Positions 17,519-25,396 of a stretch of 64,000 bases of DNA are shown here, one piece after another. The notes beneath the pieces are model-generated. The model was not told where the DNA came from and ran no database searches. It worked only from the letters and a program-made list of their open reading frames with translations. The stretch lies in contig DJIF01000051.1 of assembly GCA_002433485.1 (NCBI GenBank), positions 1 to 64,000 of the forward strand, written 5' to 3'. This stretch comes from Deltaproteobacteria bacterium UBA6601. Lineage in GTDB: Bacteria; Myxococcota_A; UBA796; UBA9615. The first letter of the stretch is position 1. Every line of letters begins with the position of its first letter. The position numbers were made by a program, and so were the translations under genes.

Positions 17519-19975
17519 TCAGACATCCAGATTTTGTACGTTCAGCGCGTTGGTCTGAATGAAGTTCCTACGCGGCTCAACTTCATCACCCATCAACAGG
17601 GTGAAGATCTCATCGGCCTCAATTAGATCATCAACCCGCACCTGAACCAGGGTTCGAACCGTGGGATCCATGGTGGTCTCCCAAAGTTGCTCGGGATTCA
17701 TCTCACCGAGACCCTTGTAGCGCTGAATATCATAGCCCTTACGGGAATCGGCGTTGACGTGCTCGTAGAGTGCCATGCTCGAGTCAAAATCAAGGGGTTC
17801 ACCGCGTTGACGAATCAATCGGAAAGGTGCCCGACCCACATTGTTGACTTGAGCATGAAGAGCTTGAACCTGACGGAAGTCACCAGAATGAAGGAAGTCC
17901 CAACCGATATGCGTACGCCGGTCGACACCTCCCTGACGAGTTCGGCAGTGGATCTCAAAAGCATCGAACTCATCTGAGTGTTGCAGCTCGAGCTGAGTGA
18001 GCCGCAAGTCATCAGGCCTGAAGCGAGTCTCAAGGGTCTGCTTCAGGCCGCTTAGAATTCCTTCCATTGCAGTCTTGTCCCGCAGAGCCTCAGCAGTCTG
18101 CCCCTCAAATCCATCAACAAAGGCCTGGATCACACGATTGTCGGAGCGCCGCGAGACCTTGCTGAGCAGTGCCTGGTAAGAACGGAGAGCAGCCAAAAAC
18201 TCAAGAAGTTGTTGGCCTTCAATTTGCACTCCACCGCTAGCCTCGACGGTGAGATCTCCGGCACCCCGCTCAAACAGATAGTCAGTAAGGGCCTTATCGT
18301 CCTTAAGATAAATTGCTTTTCCCTTGCCCTTCTTCGCTTTGTAAAGGGGTGGTTGGGCAATGTAGAGGTGACCTGCCTGGACCAACTCTGGCATCTGCCG
18401 GAAGAAGAAGGTCAGCATCAAGGTTCGAATATGGGCACCGTCAACATCGGCGTCCGTCATGATGATCACGCGGTGATAGCGAAGCTTTTCAAGATCGAAC
18501 TCGCCAGGTCCGATTCCAGTACCAAGAGCAGTAATCATGGTGATGATTTCCTGACTCGAGATCATCCGATCAAAGCGGGCCTTCTCAACGTTGAGGATCT
18601 TTCCTCGAAGAGGAAGAATCGCCTGAAATTTTCGATCCCTAGCTGACTTTGCAGAGCCTCCGGCAGAATCACCCTCTACCAAGTACACCTCACAGCGACT
18701 CGGATCTTTTTCCTGACAATCAGCCAACTTGCCGGGAAGACCACCTCCATCAAGGACGGTCTTTCTACGAGCAAGATCACGGGCCTTTCGAGCGGCTTCT
18801 CGAGCGCGAAGTGATTCAATGGCTTTCTCAACCACCACCTTGCCTACCGAAGGAGTCATCTCCAGAAAGTAGCCAAGTTGCTCATTGACGATGGATTCAA
18901 CGATTCCCTTGACGTTGCTGTTGCCCAGCTTGGTCTTGGTCTGACCCTCAAACTGGGGATCAGGGATCTTCACCGAGATGACACAGGTGAGACCCTCGCG
19001 GATATCGTCGCCCTGAAGGTTGCTGTCTTTGAGCTTCTTGAGCAAGCCCTGAGAACCGGCCCAGGAGTTGAGAGTTCGAGTTAAGGCGGCCTTAAAGCCA
19101 CTGAGATGGGTTCCACCCTCGTGGGTGTTGATGTTGTTAGCGAACGAGAAAGTGGTTTCGTTGTAAGCCGTTGACCACTGCATAGCGATCTCACACTCAA
19201 TGTCGTCGCGATCGCCATTGAGATAAATGGGCTCTTCATGCAGAGGCTTCTTATTCTTACTCAAGTGCTGCACGAAAGAGACAATGCCACCCTCATATTC
19301 GAACTTATGGTGCTTGTCTTCCCGCTCATCAAATACGTTGATTCGAATCCCGCGGTTCAGAAAAGCGAGTTCACGTAGTCGCTTGCTGAGAATCTCAAAC
19401 TTGAACTCAGTGGTCTCGAAGATCTCAGCATCAGGAATAAAGGTGATCTTGGTGCCACGCTTAGTGGTGCTACCAAGCACGCTGAGTTCGCTCTTCTTCG
19501 CTCCCCGCTCATATTCCTGTTCGTAGTACTGACCATCACGAAAGATCTCGAGCCTGAGATTGGTCGACAGGGCATTTACAACCGACACACCAACACCGTG
19601 CAGCCCACCACTGACCTTGTAGCTGTCGTTGCTGAACTTGCCGCCAGCATGAAGCTTGGTGAGCACAACCTCAGGAGTAGGAATTCCCTCTTTGGGGTGC
19701 ATGGCGGTAGGAATACCGCGACCGTTGTCTTCAACGGAAACTGAACCATCAAGATGAATCCCTACATCTACCTGCGTGCAGTAGCCGGCCAGGGCTTCAT
19801 CAATGGAGTTATCGACGACCTCATAAACCAGGTGATGAAGACCTCGCTCAACCGTATCGCCGATGTACATTCCCGGGCGCTTACGAACGGCTTCAAGACC
19901 TTCCAGAACTTGAATGGCAGAAGCGCCGTAGTCGCTCTTCTCATCTGATTCAACGTTGTCACTCATTGTGCTCAT
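17519..19975 (-). CDS. gyrB: DNA gyrase subunit B
   Basis: ATPase subunit of gyrase, about 818 aa. The GHKL ATP site is complete (VVDNSIDEALAGY, EDNGRGIPT, KVSGGLHGVGVSVVNALS). The Toprim domain has EGDSAGGSAKSARDRKFQA and DADVDGAHIRTL, and the C-terminus has RYKGLGEMNPEQLWETTMDP. Its length reflects an insert of about 170 residues in the Toprim region, as in proteobacterial rather than Bacillus-type GyrB. Starts at 19975 (ATG), 19966 (ATG) and 19990 (TTG) are all in frame. It heads the gyrB-fabH-ATPase pair-gyrA block. Confidence 0.98.
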   Translation of the reverse strand: MSTMSDNVESDEKSDYGASAIQVLEGLEAVRKRPGMYIGDTVERGLHHLVYEVVDNSIDEALAGYCTQVDVGIHLDGSVSVEDNGRGIPTAMHPKEGIPTPEVVLTKLHAGGKFSNDSYKVSGGLHGVGVSVVNALSTNLRLEIFRDGQYYEQEYERGAKKSELSVLGSTTKRGTKITFIPDAEIFETTEFKFEILSKRLRELAFLNRGIRINVFDEREDKHHKFEYEGGIVSFVQHLSKNKKPLHEEPIYLNGDRDDIECEIAMQWSTAYNETTFSFANNINTHEGGTHLSGFKAALTRTLNSWAGSQGLLKKLKDSNLQGDDIREGLTCVISVKIPDPQFEGQTKTKLGNSNVKGIVESIVNEQLGYFLEMTPSVGKVVVEKAIESLRAREAARKARDLARRKTVLDGGGLPGKLADCQEKDPSRCEVYLVEGDSAGGSAKSARDRKFQAILPLRGKILNVEKARFDRMISSQEIITMITALGTGIGPGEFDLEKLRYHRVIIMTDADVDGAHIRTLMLTFFFRQMPELVQAGHLYIAQPPLYKAKKGKGKAIYLKDDKALTDYLFERGAGDLTVEASGGVQIEGQQLLEFLAALRSYQALLSKVSRRSDNRVIQAFVDGFEGQTAEALRDKTAMEGILSGLKQTLETRFRPDDLRLTQLELQHSDEFDAFEIHCRTRQGGVDRRTHIGWDFLHSGDFRQVQALHAQVNNVGRAPFRLIRQRGEPLDFDSSMALYEHVNADSRKGYDIQRYKGLGEMNPEQLWETTMDPTVRTLVQVRVDDLIEADEIFTLLMGDEVEPRRNFIQTNALNVQNLDV

Positions 19976-20015
19976 CCCAAACCGGCCCAAGATTGTTGGT
20001 CTTTGCCACTTCGCT

Positions 20016-20033
20016 CACGCGTGTACGCGCGTG
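20016..20033. promoter_or_regulatory. Imperfect palindrome upstream of gyrB
   Basis: CACGCGTGTACGCGCGTG is an 18-bp inverted repeat matching 16 of 18 positions, with 6-bp arms CACGCG and CGCGTG. It lies in the short recF-gyrB gap, about 40 bp ahead of gyrB. It could be an operator or an RNA hairpin in the gyrB leader. I know of no regulator for it. Confidence 0.35.
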
Positions 20034-20066
20034 TAGGTTTAATTGGCTCTTTCGAGATCCTGAATA

Positions 20067-21188
20067 CTAGCGGCTGATCGTGCCATTGACCACCTTGATA
20101 GGCTCGTATTCTTCACCTTCAAGACGAAGGTTCACAGGATCGGTCGTGGTGATCAGAACTTGCGCTTCAAGTTCACGAAGAAGAGCCATCAGTTGGCCAT
20201 TTCGATGGGGGTCTAGCTCACTGGATACATCATCCAACAAGAACAGCGGACAATTACCGGACTTACGCTTTGCTAACAGCATCTGCGCGACGCGAAGAGC
20301 AAGAGCTGCTGAACGTAGCTGACCTTGCGAGCCAAACCTTCGAAGCACTTGATCACCGACCCGAACGGTCCAGTCATCACGATGAGGACCCCATACGGCA
20401 AAGCCGCGCTTGGTCTCTTCAGGCGCTGCTCTATCTATCTGGCATTGCATCTCTGAACGAATTGATGAGAGGCCGGAATTGATTGTTTGTTCTGATATGC
20501 AGGCCCTATATCGAAGCTCAATTCGACCTCGAGTAGAACGGGTTATCGACTGATGAACTTCGTTAAACACCGGGGAAAATTCGGCCAGGAAGCGAAGTCT
20601 ATGTTGGACAATAAGGCTTCCAGAAGCCACGAGACGCTCGTTCCAGACGGCAAGAAGGTCGCGGTTCGACCCCGAGCCTATAAAGCGCTCCTGGCGAAGC
20701 AGAGCGTTTTTTTGCCGCAAGGCAGTTCGATACTCGCGAGCAACGTCGAGAAATTGAGGATTCATGGTGAACGCAGCACGATCCAAAAAATTCCGACGTG
20801 CTTCGGGGGGGCCGTCAATAAGCCGAAGATCAGAAGGCACAAAGGATATTGCTTTGATCGCATCAAAATAGTCCGGAAGGCTACTAGGAGCCTTTCCATC
20901 AATTCGACTTCGCTTGCCTTTTGAACTGATCTCGACCGTACAAGTTCGTGGCAGATCAGCGGTCATCAATTGACCTTGAATTGTGGCTTGATCCTTAGTG
21001 CTTCGGATCAATTCAGCATTACGTGCAGACCGAAACGACTTGAGTGTTGCCAGGACGTAAGCAGCCTCAAGGAGATTGGTCTTCCCTTGAGCATTGTCTC
21101 CCCAGAGAACGGTAATACCCGGCTGGAGCTCCAAATCAAGGCGCTCAAAGTTGCGGAATTCCCGCAGCAGCAGCCTGCGTAGATACAG
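20067..21188 (-). CDS. recF: DNA replication/repair protein RecF
   Basis: Structural-maintenance-like ATPase that loads RecA at gaps with RecOR. Walker A GDNAQGKTN, a signature motif near FGSQGQLRSAALALR and Walker B LFLLDDVSSELD are present. The family N-terminus (LYLRRLLLREFRNFERLDLE) is encoded upstream of the first usual start codon, the TTG at 21134. No ATG, GTG or TTG lies between that region and the dnaN stop. CTG at 21188 is therefore the likely start, giving 373 aa, the normal length. It lies 14 bp downstream of dnaN. Confidence 0.9.
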   Translation of the reverse strand: MYLRRLLLREFRNFERLDLELQPGITVLWGDNAQGKTNLLEAAYVLATLKSFRSARNAELIRSTKDQATIQGQLMTADLPRTCTVEISSKGKRSRIDGKAPSSLPDYFDAIKAISFVPSDLRLIDGPPEARRNFLDRAAFTMNPQFLDVAREYRTALRQKNALLRQERFIGSGSNRDLLAVWNERLVASGSLIVQHRLRFLAEFSPVFNEVHQSITRSTRGRIELRYRACISEQTINSGLSSIRSEMQCQIDRAAPEETKRGFAVWGPHRDDWTVRVGDQVLRRFGSQGQLRSAALALRVAQMLLAKRKSGNCPLFLLDDVSSELDPHRNGQLMALLRELEAQVLITTTDPVNLRLEGEEYEPIKVVNGTISR

Positions 21189-21202
21189 CGAGCTGCTCGT
21201 TG

Positions 21203-22333
21203 CTATTCGAGACGCATCGGCATGATGACAAAAGACTCATCTGAGTCTCCATCACCAGGCTTGACCAGACAGGGAGAAAGAGAATCTCCCATTTCGACCG
21301 CTACGGTATCTCCAGAAATCACATTGAGTGCATCGAGGAAATATCGCGCATTGAATCCAACTGCCAGATCATCACCCTCAACTTGAGCCTCGACTTCTTC
21401 TCGAGCTTCACCGGCTTCAGGCTGTCGAGCAACAATCACCAGGCGGCCATGCTCAATGGCAAAGCGAACTGGATGTGACTTTTCCGGAGCGAGAATCGAA
21501 ACCCTACGCAAGGCCTGTAATAAAGCATCTCGATCGACCACTAGTCGTCGTTGCCACTGACTGGGAACGACCTGATTGTAGTCAGGAAAATCTCCTTCGA
21601 GAAGACGCATGGAGAACGCCACATTGCCGCGCTGAAATACCGCCTGTGTATCGGTAAAAGCGACCTTCCAGGGCTCTTCACTGTTACCTTCATCAACCAG
21701 CTTTCGAAGCTCAGCCAGGCCCTTCTTAGGTAACAGGACCGAGCGAGGAGCATCAGTAAGTTCCTCAGCAAAAGGCTGTCCCGAAATGCTCAAACGGTGT
21801 CCATCTGTCGCAATAAATCGTAACAGTGAGCGGCCATTTACCTCGGCAGGCTCAACATAAGCTCCATTGAGCCCACTGCGAGTATCATCTGAAGATATAG
21901 AGAATAAGGTCTTGTCCACCAGAGCCTTAACCGCTCCACCTTCCAGCTTGAATCCAGTCATTTCACCAGGATCAGGAATGGCAGGAAAATCTTCAGCGGC
22001 TAAACCCAACACCTTGAAGCTGGATTTGCCCGAGGTGATCTGCATTGTTGAACCATTAGCAGCCAGATCAAACTCCACCTGGTCAGTAGGAACCAATCGA
22101 GCAATATCGAAAAGCTGACGGGCAGCAAGGGTTAATGAACCTTCTTTGATGCACTCAACTTCATAGCGTCCCACAAAGGCCACTTCTGTATCAGTCGCGC
22201 TTACCCTCATGCCCGCATCACTTACTTCGAGCAGAACATTGGCGATGATTGGATTGGTAGAGCGCTTCTCGACGATTCCCTGAACTCGGGACAGGGCTCG
22301 AATCAATTCGTCTTTTGCGATACGAAACTTCAT
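21203..22333 (-). CDS. dnaN: DNA polymerase III beta sliding clamp
   Basis: Ring-shaped processivity factor of the replicative polymerase. 376 aa, the usual length, made of three clamp domains. It begins MKFRIAKDELIRALSRVQGI and ends in the conserved FVIMPMRLE-type tail that contributes to the client-binding pocket. FIATDGHRLSI and LLEGDFPDYNQVVP are family landmarks. It sits between dnaA and recF on the same strand in the canonical order. The dnaA-dnaN gap holds the best oriC candidate. Confidence 0.98.
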   Translation of the reverse strand: MKFRIAKDELIRALSRVQGIVEKRSTNPIIANVLLEVSDAGMRVSATDTEVAFVGRYEVECIKEGSLTLAARQLFDIARLVPTDQVEFDLAANGSTMQITSGKSSFKVLGLAAEDFPAIPDPGEMTGFKLEGGAVKALVDKTLFSISSDDTRSGLNGAYVEPAEVNGRSLLRFIATDGHRLSISGQPFAEELTDAPRSVLLPKKGLAELRKLVDEGNSEEPWKVAFTDTQAVFQRGNVAFSMRLLEGDFPDYNQVVPSQWQRRLVVDRDALLQALRRVSILAPEKSHPVRFAIEHGRLVIVARQPEAGEAREEVEAQVEGDDLAVGFNARYFLDALNVISGDTVAVEMGDSLSPCLVKPGDGDSDESFVIMPMRLE

Positions 22334-22680
22334 AGCGATAACTTCGGTGCTTGATGAGTGTGGCTGCGGACTACAGCTGCTCTATAAGAAAATGTAAGTG
22401 TTTTTGTTCTTCGTAGTAGTAGGTGAGGATAAATATTGTGGATATAAGTCCTAAACACCTTATTTAGTTTAGTTTTTCCTGTGTGGAGAGATCGTGGAAA
22501 GGTCGGTGATCTCTGCGGTGGAAAAGCTTGAGCCTTGATGAAGGTGCAGTTTTTAACATGTCGTCCACTTGGCGTTCAACAGGCATTCCACTGAGATTTC
22601 CACAGCTGTAAGAGGTCGCAATAAAGCATTCAGTGAGAACACTGAAAGGAAGCATTAGAGGGTTCTTAGACTGACCTTAA
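22334..22680. other. Candidate replication origin (oriC), dnaA-dnaN gap
   Basis: This 347-bp gene-free stretch has sites close to the DnaA box TTATCCACA on either strand: TGTGGATAT at 22437-22445 and GGTGGAAAA at 22517-22525 (one mismatch each), ATTTCCACA at 22596-22604 (one mismatch), and weaker TGTGGAGAG at 22482 and CGTGGAAAG at 22493. An AT-rich tract lies at about 22381-22480. TAGTAGTAG at 22414-22422, beside the best box, recalls DnaA-trio elements that support unwinding. The dnaN promoter should also lie here. Gene context (dnaA, dnaN, recF, gyrB, rpmH) supports an origin at this locus. Confidence 0.65.
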
Positions 22681-24048
22681 TCAGGCGTCTTTAAGCCCAG
22701 TGTTGTTGCGAATCATGTCGACCTTTCTGCGGAAGGCATCATCGCTGCTCAACTGTTTTTCAACTTTTCGTACTGCGTACATAACCGTGGTGTGGTCACG
22801 ACCGCCAAAATTCTTACCGATCTCGGGCAACGACAAGCCAGTGTGCTTCCTGGACAGGTACATGGCGATCTGTCGGGGAACTACCAGCTGACGGGTTCGT
22901 CTCGGTCCCTTCATGTCCGACACCTTGATATCAAAGAATTTGGCGACTGATGTAATGATTGAGTCGACTGATATCTGCGGACTATCGACCTGCAAATAGC
23001 CTTCAAGACAGCTGCGTGCATAGTCTAGAGTGATTGGCGCTGCATGGAAGCTACTCATGGCTAACAGGCGAGTCAGCGTTCCTTCTAACAGGCGAATGTT
23101 AGAAGCAGCATGTCGAGCAATAAAGAAGGCCACATCATGTGGCAGCTCGATGCCTTCTTCGTCGGCCTTTTTGCGCAAGATCGCAACTTTAGTCTCGGTG
23201 TCATGGGGCTGCACATCAGCAACCAGTCCCCAGTCAAATCGTGAACGAAGTCGTTCTTCCAGTCCGATGATGTCTTTGGGGTAACGATCTGCAGTAACTA
23301 CGATTTGCTTACCGCTGTTATGGAGAGCATTGAAGGTGTGAAAAAACTCTTCCTGAGTCTGCATCTTGCCGCCAAGCGACTGGATGTCGTCAACAAGAAG
23401 TGCATCACAGCCCTGACGATATCGCTCGCGAAAGGCCTCCATCCGCTTGTAGCGAATCGCGTGGATCATTTCGTTGGTGAAGTCCTCAGCTGACATGTAC
23501 ACCAGCCGGGAGTTGGGATCTCGTTGGAGAATTCGATTTCCGATGGCATTTAGCAGGTGAGTCTTACCGAGTCCTACTCCCCCAAAGATGAACAGTGGAT
23601 TGTAGTTTTTGGCAGGAAAGTCCGCCACGTTTTGTGCGGCTGCGGTAGCAAACTGGTTACCGCCACCAATCACAAAAGAAGCAAAGGTCTTGCGAGGATT
23701 AGGGCGGAAGCGATCCGGCCGGTCCTTATTGCGAATCGGAGCCGGTGAACTGACGTTAACTATTGCTTCATCAGACCGACTGCGACGGTTCTCAAGACTT
23801 GCATCAAGTCGATAGTCGATTTGATAAGTCTCACCGGTCAGCTCACCCAGGTGAGCAAGCAGCAGTGGCTCCAGGTTTTCCTGGATGAATTCGACGTAGA
23901 GACGATTTGGGGTCGCGAGCACGACCGTGTCGTCTTCAGAAGAAACAAAGGAAATCCGATCAAGCCACGGATCATGGAAGAAAGCTTCTTCCGTCGCGCG
24001 TACTCGACCACAGACTTCCTCCCATTGGGAACGAAGCAATTGGGTCAT
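22681..24048 (-). CDS. dnaA: Chromosomal replication initiator DnaA
   Basis: Binds DnaA boxes and melts oriC. 455 aa: domain I (1-80) for DnaB/DiaA-type contacts, a short charged linker, the AAA+ domain beginning FASFVIGGGNQFA with Walker A FGGVGLGKTH near 155-164 and Walker B ALLVDDIQ, and domain IV with the DNA-binding signature GGRDHTTVMYAVRKVEK. The ATG at 24048 gives a standard N-terminus (MTQLLRSQWEEV). The promoter at 24114-24143 fits its position. Confidence 0.98.
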   Translation of the reverse strand: MTQLLRSQWEEVCGRVRATEEAFFHDPWLDRISFVSSEDDTVVLATPNRLYVEFIQENLEPLLLAHLGELTGETYQIDYRLDASLENRRSRSDEAIVNVSSPAPIRNKDRPDRFRPNPRKTFASFVIGGGNQFATAAAQNVADFPAKNYNPLFIFGGVGLGKTHLLNAIGNRILQRDPNSRLVYMSAEDFTNEMIHAIRYKRMEAFRERYRQGCDALLVDDIQSLGGKMQTQEEFFHTFNALHNSGKQIVVTADRYPKDIIGLEERLRSRFDWGLVADVQPHDTETKVAILRKKADEEGIELPHDVAFFIARHAASNIRLLEGTLTRLLAMSSFHAAPITLDYARSCLEGYLQVDSPQISVDSIITSVAKFFDIKVSDMKGPRRTRQLVVPRQIAMYLSRKHTGLSLPEIGKNFGGRDHTTVMYAVRKVEKQLSSDDAFRRKVDMIRNNTGLKDA

Positions 24049-24113
24049 CCGGCTGTCTGTTGTCGGGCGTTCACCTCAGTTAAGACACCGGCCCGCGCGG
24101 CGTCTCTCAACGA

Positions 24114-24143
24114 TTAATAAACGAGATCTTCGGGCCTTGTAAA
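24114..24143 (-). promoter_or_regulatory. Likely sigma70-type promoter of dnaA
   Basis: On the minus strand TTTACA (-35, 24143-24138) and TATTAA (-10, 24119-24114) are separated by 18 bp, and the -10 lies about 65 bp ahead of the dnaA ATG. Both hexamers are close to consensus. Transcription start was not determined. Confidence 0.5.
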
Positions 24144-24206
24144 CGGTCGAATCCCGACAAAATTAAGCTTGCAAAATATCTGGTAATTGACGCCAATTAG
24201 GCGAAG

Positions 24207-24229
24207 TAAAAAGGCCAGCAAGAACCGGC
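24207..24229 (-). terminator. Possible intrinsic terminator, minus strand
   Basis: Read on the minus strand, GCCGG pairs with CTGGC (one G-T pair) around a 6-nt loop and is followed by CTTTTTA. It would stop minus-strand transcripts arriving from the rpmH side before they reach the dnaA promoter. Confidence 0.4.
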
Positions 24230-24257
24230 AGATCCCAGTTTGGAGATCGGCTTTTTT
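24228..24257 (+). terminator. Possible intrinsic terminator, plus strand
   Basis: On the plus strand GCAGATCCC can pair with GGAGATCGGC, with one mismatch and one bulge, around an AGTTT loop. Six T residues follow at 24252-24257. No plus-strand gene lies upstream, so it would act on antisense transcription coming from the dnaA side. Confidence 0.4.
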
Positions 24258-24455
24258 GGGGAGTAAAGGGGAAAAAAACTTTATTTCTCAGGCAGCCTAA
24301 CCACACAAAACACGAACACCTAATTCCCATAAAGCAGGATTGGACCGCTTCGCGCGCGTACTATCTATATAGAGAATGAACATTTGAGACTGGCTAAGGA
24401 AGGTATGTTGCTAGTGGATTTTTGAAATTGCGGAGACTTGGCTTGAGATCAGTGG

Positions 24456-24484
24456 TTGACACGAACTCTCTTGTTCTCTATTTT
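24456..24484 (+). promoter_or_regulatory. Sigma70-type promoter of the rpmH operon
   Basis: A consensus -35 TTGACA (24456-24461) is followed after exactly 17 bp by TATTTT (24479-24484). The predicted start lies about 35-40 nt ahead of the rpmH ATG, leaving room for its AGGGA ribosome-binding site. This would drive rpmH-rnpA-yidD-yidC and probably onward. Confidence 0.65.
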
Positions 24485-24510
24485 TGCGCGCCTTTCAGAG
24501 AATCCTTCAG

Positions 24511-25035
24511 ATGCAGGGAACCGGACATGAAGCGTACATTTCAGCCGAGCAATACCTCTCGCCGACGTACCCATGGTTTTCGTCTGCGCATGTCCACCAA
24601 GAACGGTCGCAACGTTCTGGCTCGCCGCCGTCAGCGCGGCCGCAAGCGCCTCGCCGTAGGTACCTGGAAGAAGTAGAGCTGAGCTCCACTTTTCCACCAG
24701 CCTTACGGATCCGCAAGAGCGGTGAATATCAGCGACACAGAAGTCGTTCTAGAGCATTTCGTACTTCTCATTTTGTGGTTGCTTGGGCGGCTACCGAGCG
24801 TGAACACTCGCGTCTGGGCCTGACCGTGTCCCGAAGAGTAGGTAGGGCTCATCAAAGAAATCGGGTGAAGCGTCTGGTTCGTACCTGGTTTAGAAACCAC
24901 TGGCGGGAGATTTCCGGCAGTTGGGATCTGGTGGTCATTGCTCGACCCGGAGCGGCTGCGCTTGATTACGCAACGGTCGTGGCGCAGCTGGAACATGCCG
25001 GAAGATGGTTGAGCAAGCGAGCTGGAGGTGCTTGA
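24511..25035 (+). CDS. rnpA: Ribonuclease P protein component, frame overlapping rpmH
   Basis: Protein subunit of RNase P, which matures tRNA 5' ends. The conserved core starts at STFPPALRIRKSGEY (from about 24682) and contains the RNR signature RLGLTVSRRVGRAHQRNRVK. No ATG, GTG or TTG lies between the rpmH stop and that core. The same frame is open back through all of rpmH to ATG 24511 and TTG 24484. Either translation starts at 24511, giving an extension of about 56 residues coded out of phase with L34 as described for Thermus, or it starts at CTG 24679 after a GGAAG. ATG 24511 is given as the only standard start; the core is certain, the N-terminus is not. Confidence 0.88.
   Translation: MQGTGHEAYISAEQYLSPTYPWFSSAHVHQERSQRSGSPPSARPQAPRRRYLEEVELSSTFPPALRIRKSGEYQRHRSRSRAFRTSHFVVAWAATEREHSRLGLTVSRRVGRAHQRNRVKRLVRTWFRNHWREISGSWDLVVIARPGAAALDYATVVAQLEHAGRWLSKRAGGA
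24527..24676 (+). CDS. rpmH: 50S ribosomal protein L34
   Basis: 49 aa basic protein of the large subunit. It starts MKRTFQPSNTSRRRTHGFRL and ends RGRKRLAVGTWKK, with the family's Arg/Lys spacing throughout. AGGGA sits 7 nt ahead of the ATG. The +1-shifted frame belonging to rnpA stays open across the entire gene (see the rnpA entry). As in most bacteria, it lies beside dnaA and opens the rpmH-rnpA-yidD-yidC operon. Confidence 0.97.
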   Translation: MKRTFQPSNTSRRRTHGFRLRMSTKNGRNVLARRRQRGRKRLAVGTWKK

Positions 25036-25388
25036 TGAAGGGCTTCCTATTGCTGCTGCTGCGGGGCTACAAGCGTTTTCTTTCGCCTCTTTTGCCGCGC
25101 GCCTGTCGCTTTGAGCCAAGTTGCTCGGTGTACATGATGCAGGCCATTGAAAGCCACGGCTCCTTTAAGGGGCTGCTTCTTGGGATCGGGCGCTTAGGGC
25201 GTTGTCAGCCTTTCTCTGCCGGTGGATTTGATCCGGTGCCTGGACATGAGAGTGCCTTGGTCTTGACTGAATCTGTTGAGCGCAGGTCTTGTTCTATTGA
25301 AGCAAGTGGTCAGCTCCCCTTGACGGAGGTGCCACCAAGCCTTGACGATGGCGCCGACTCGAAGGAAGCCTGGGTTACACAGCCTTGA
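25035..25388 (+). CDS. yidD: Membrane protein insertion efficiency factor YidD
   Basis: 117 aa. The YidD core (RGYKRFLSPLLPRACRFEPS, CSVYMMQAI, RLGRCQPFSAGGFDPVP) with its conserved cysteines fills residues 1-75. A poorly conserved acidic tail of about 40 residues follows. YidD lies at the inner face of the membrane and assists YidC-dependent insertion. The ATG overlaps the rnpA stop by one base (TGATG), and yidC follows after 8 bp. Confidence 0.93.
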   Translation: MKGFLLLLLRGYKRFLSPLLPRACRFEPSCSVYMMQAIESHGSFKGLLLGIGRLGRCQPFSAGGFDPVPGHESALVLTESVERRSCSIEASGQLPLTEVPPSLDDGADSKEAWVTQP

Positions 25389-25396
25389 AGTAGACG

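Larger units (their letters stand above)
24144..24455. other. dnaA-rpmH intergenic core without genes
   Basis: The dnaA-rpmH gap totals 478 bp (24049-24526) and contains no credible coding frame of its own. It holds the dnaA promoter on one side and the rpmH promoter on the other. In the middle are two facing hairpin-plus-T-run elements (24207-24257) and A/T-rich tracts. I found no DnaA box with fewer than two mismatches here, so the dnaA-dnaN gap is the better origin candidate. Confidence 0.5.

Noticed and set aside
24049..24526. dnaA-rpmH gap as the replication origin
   Set aside because: No DnaA box with fewer than two mismatches was found; the dnaA-dnaN gap has several.
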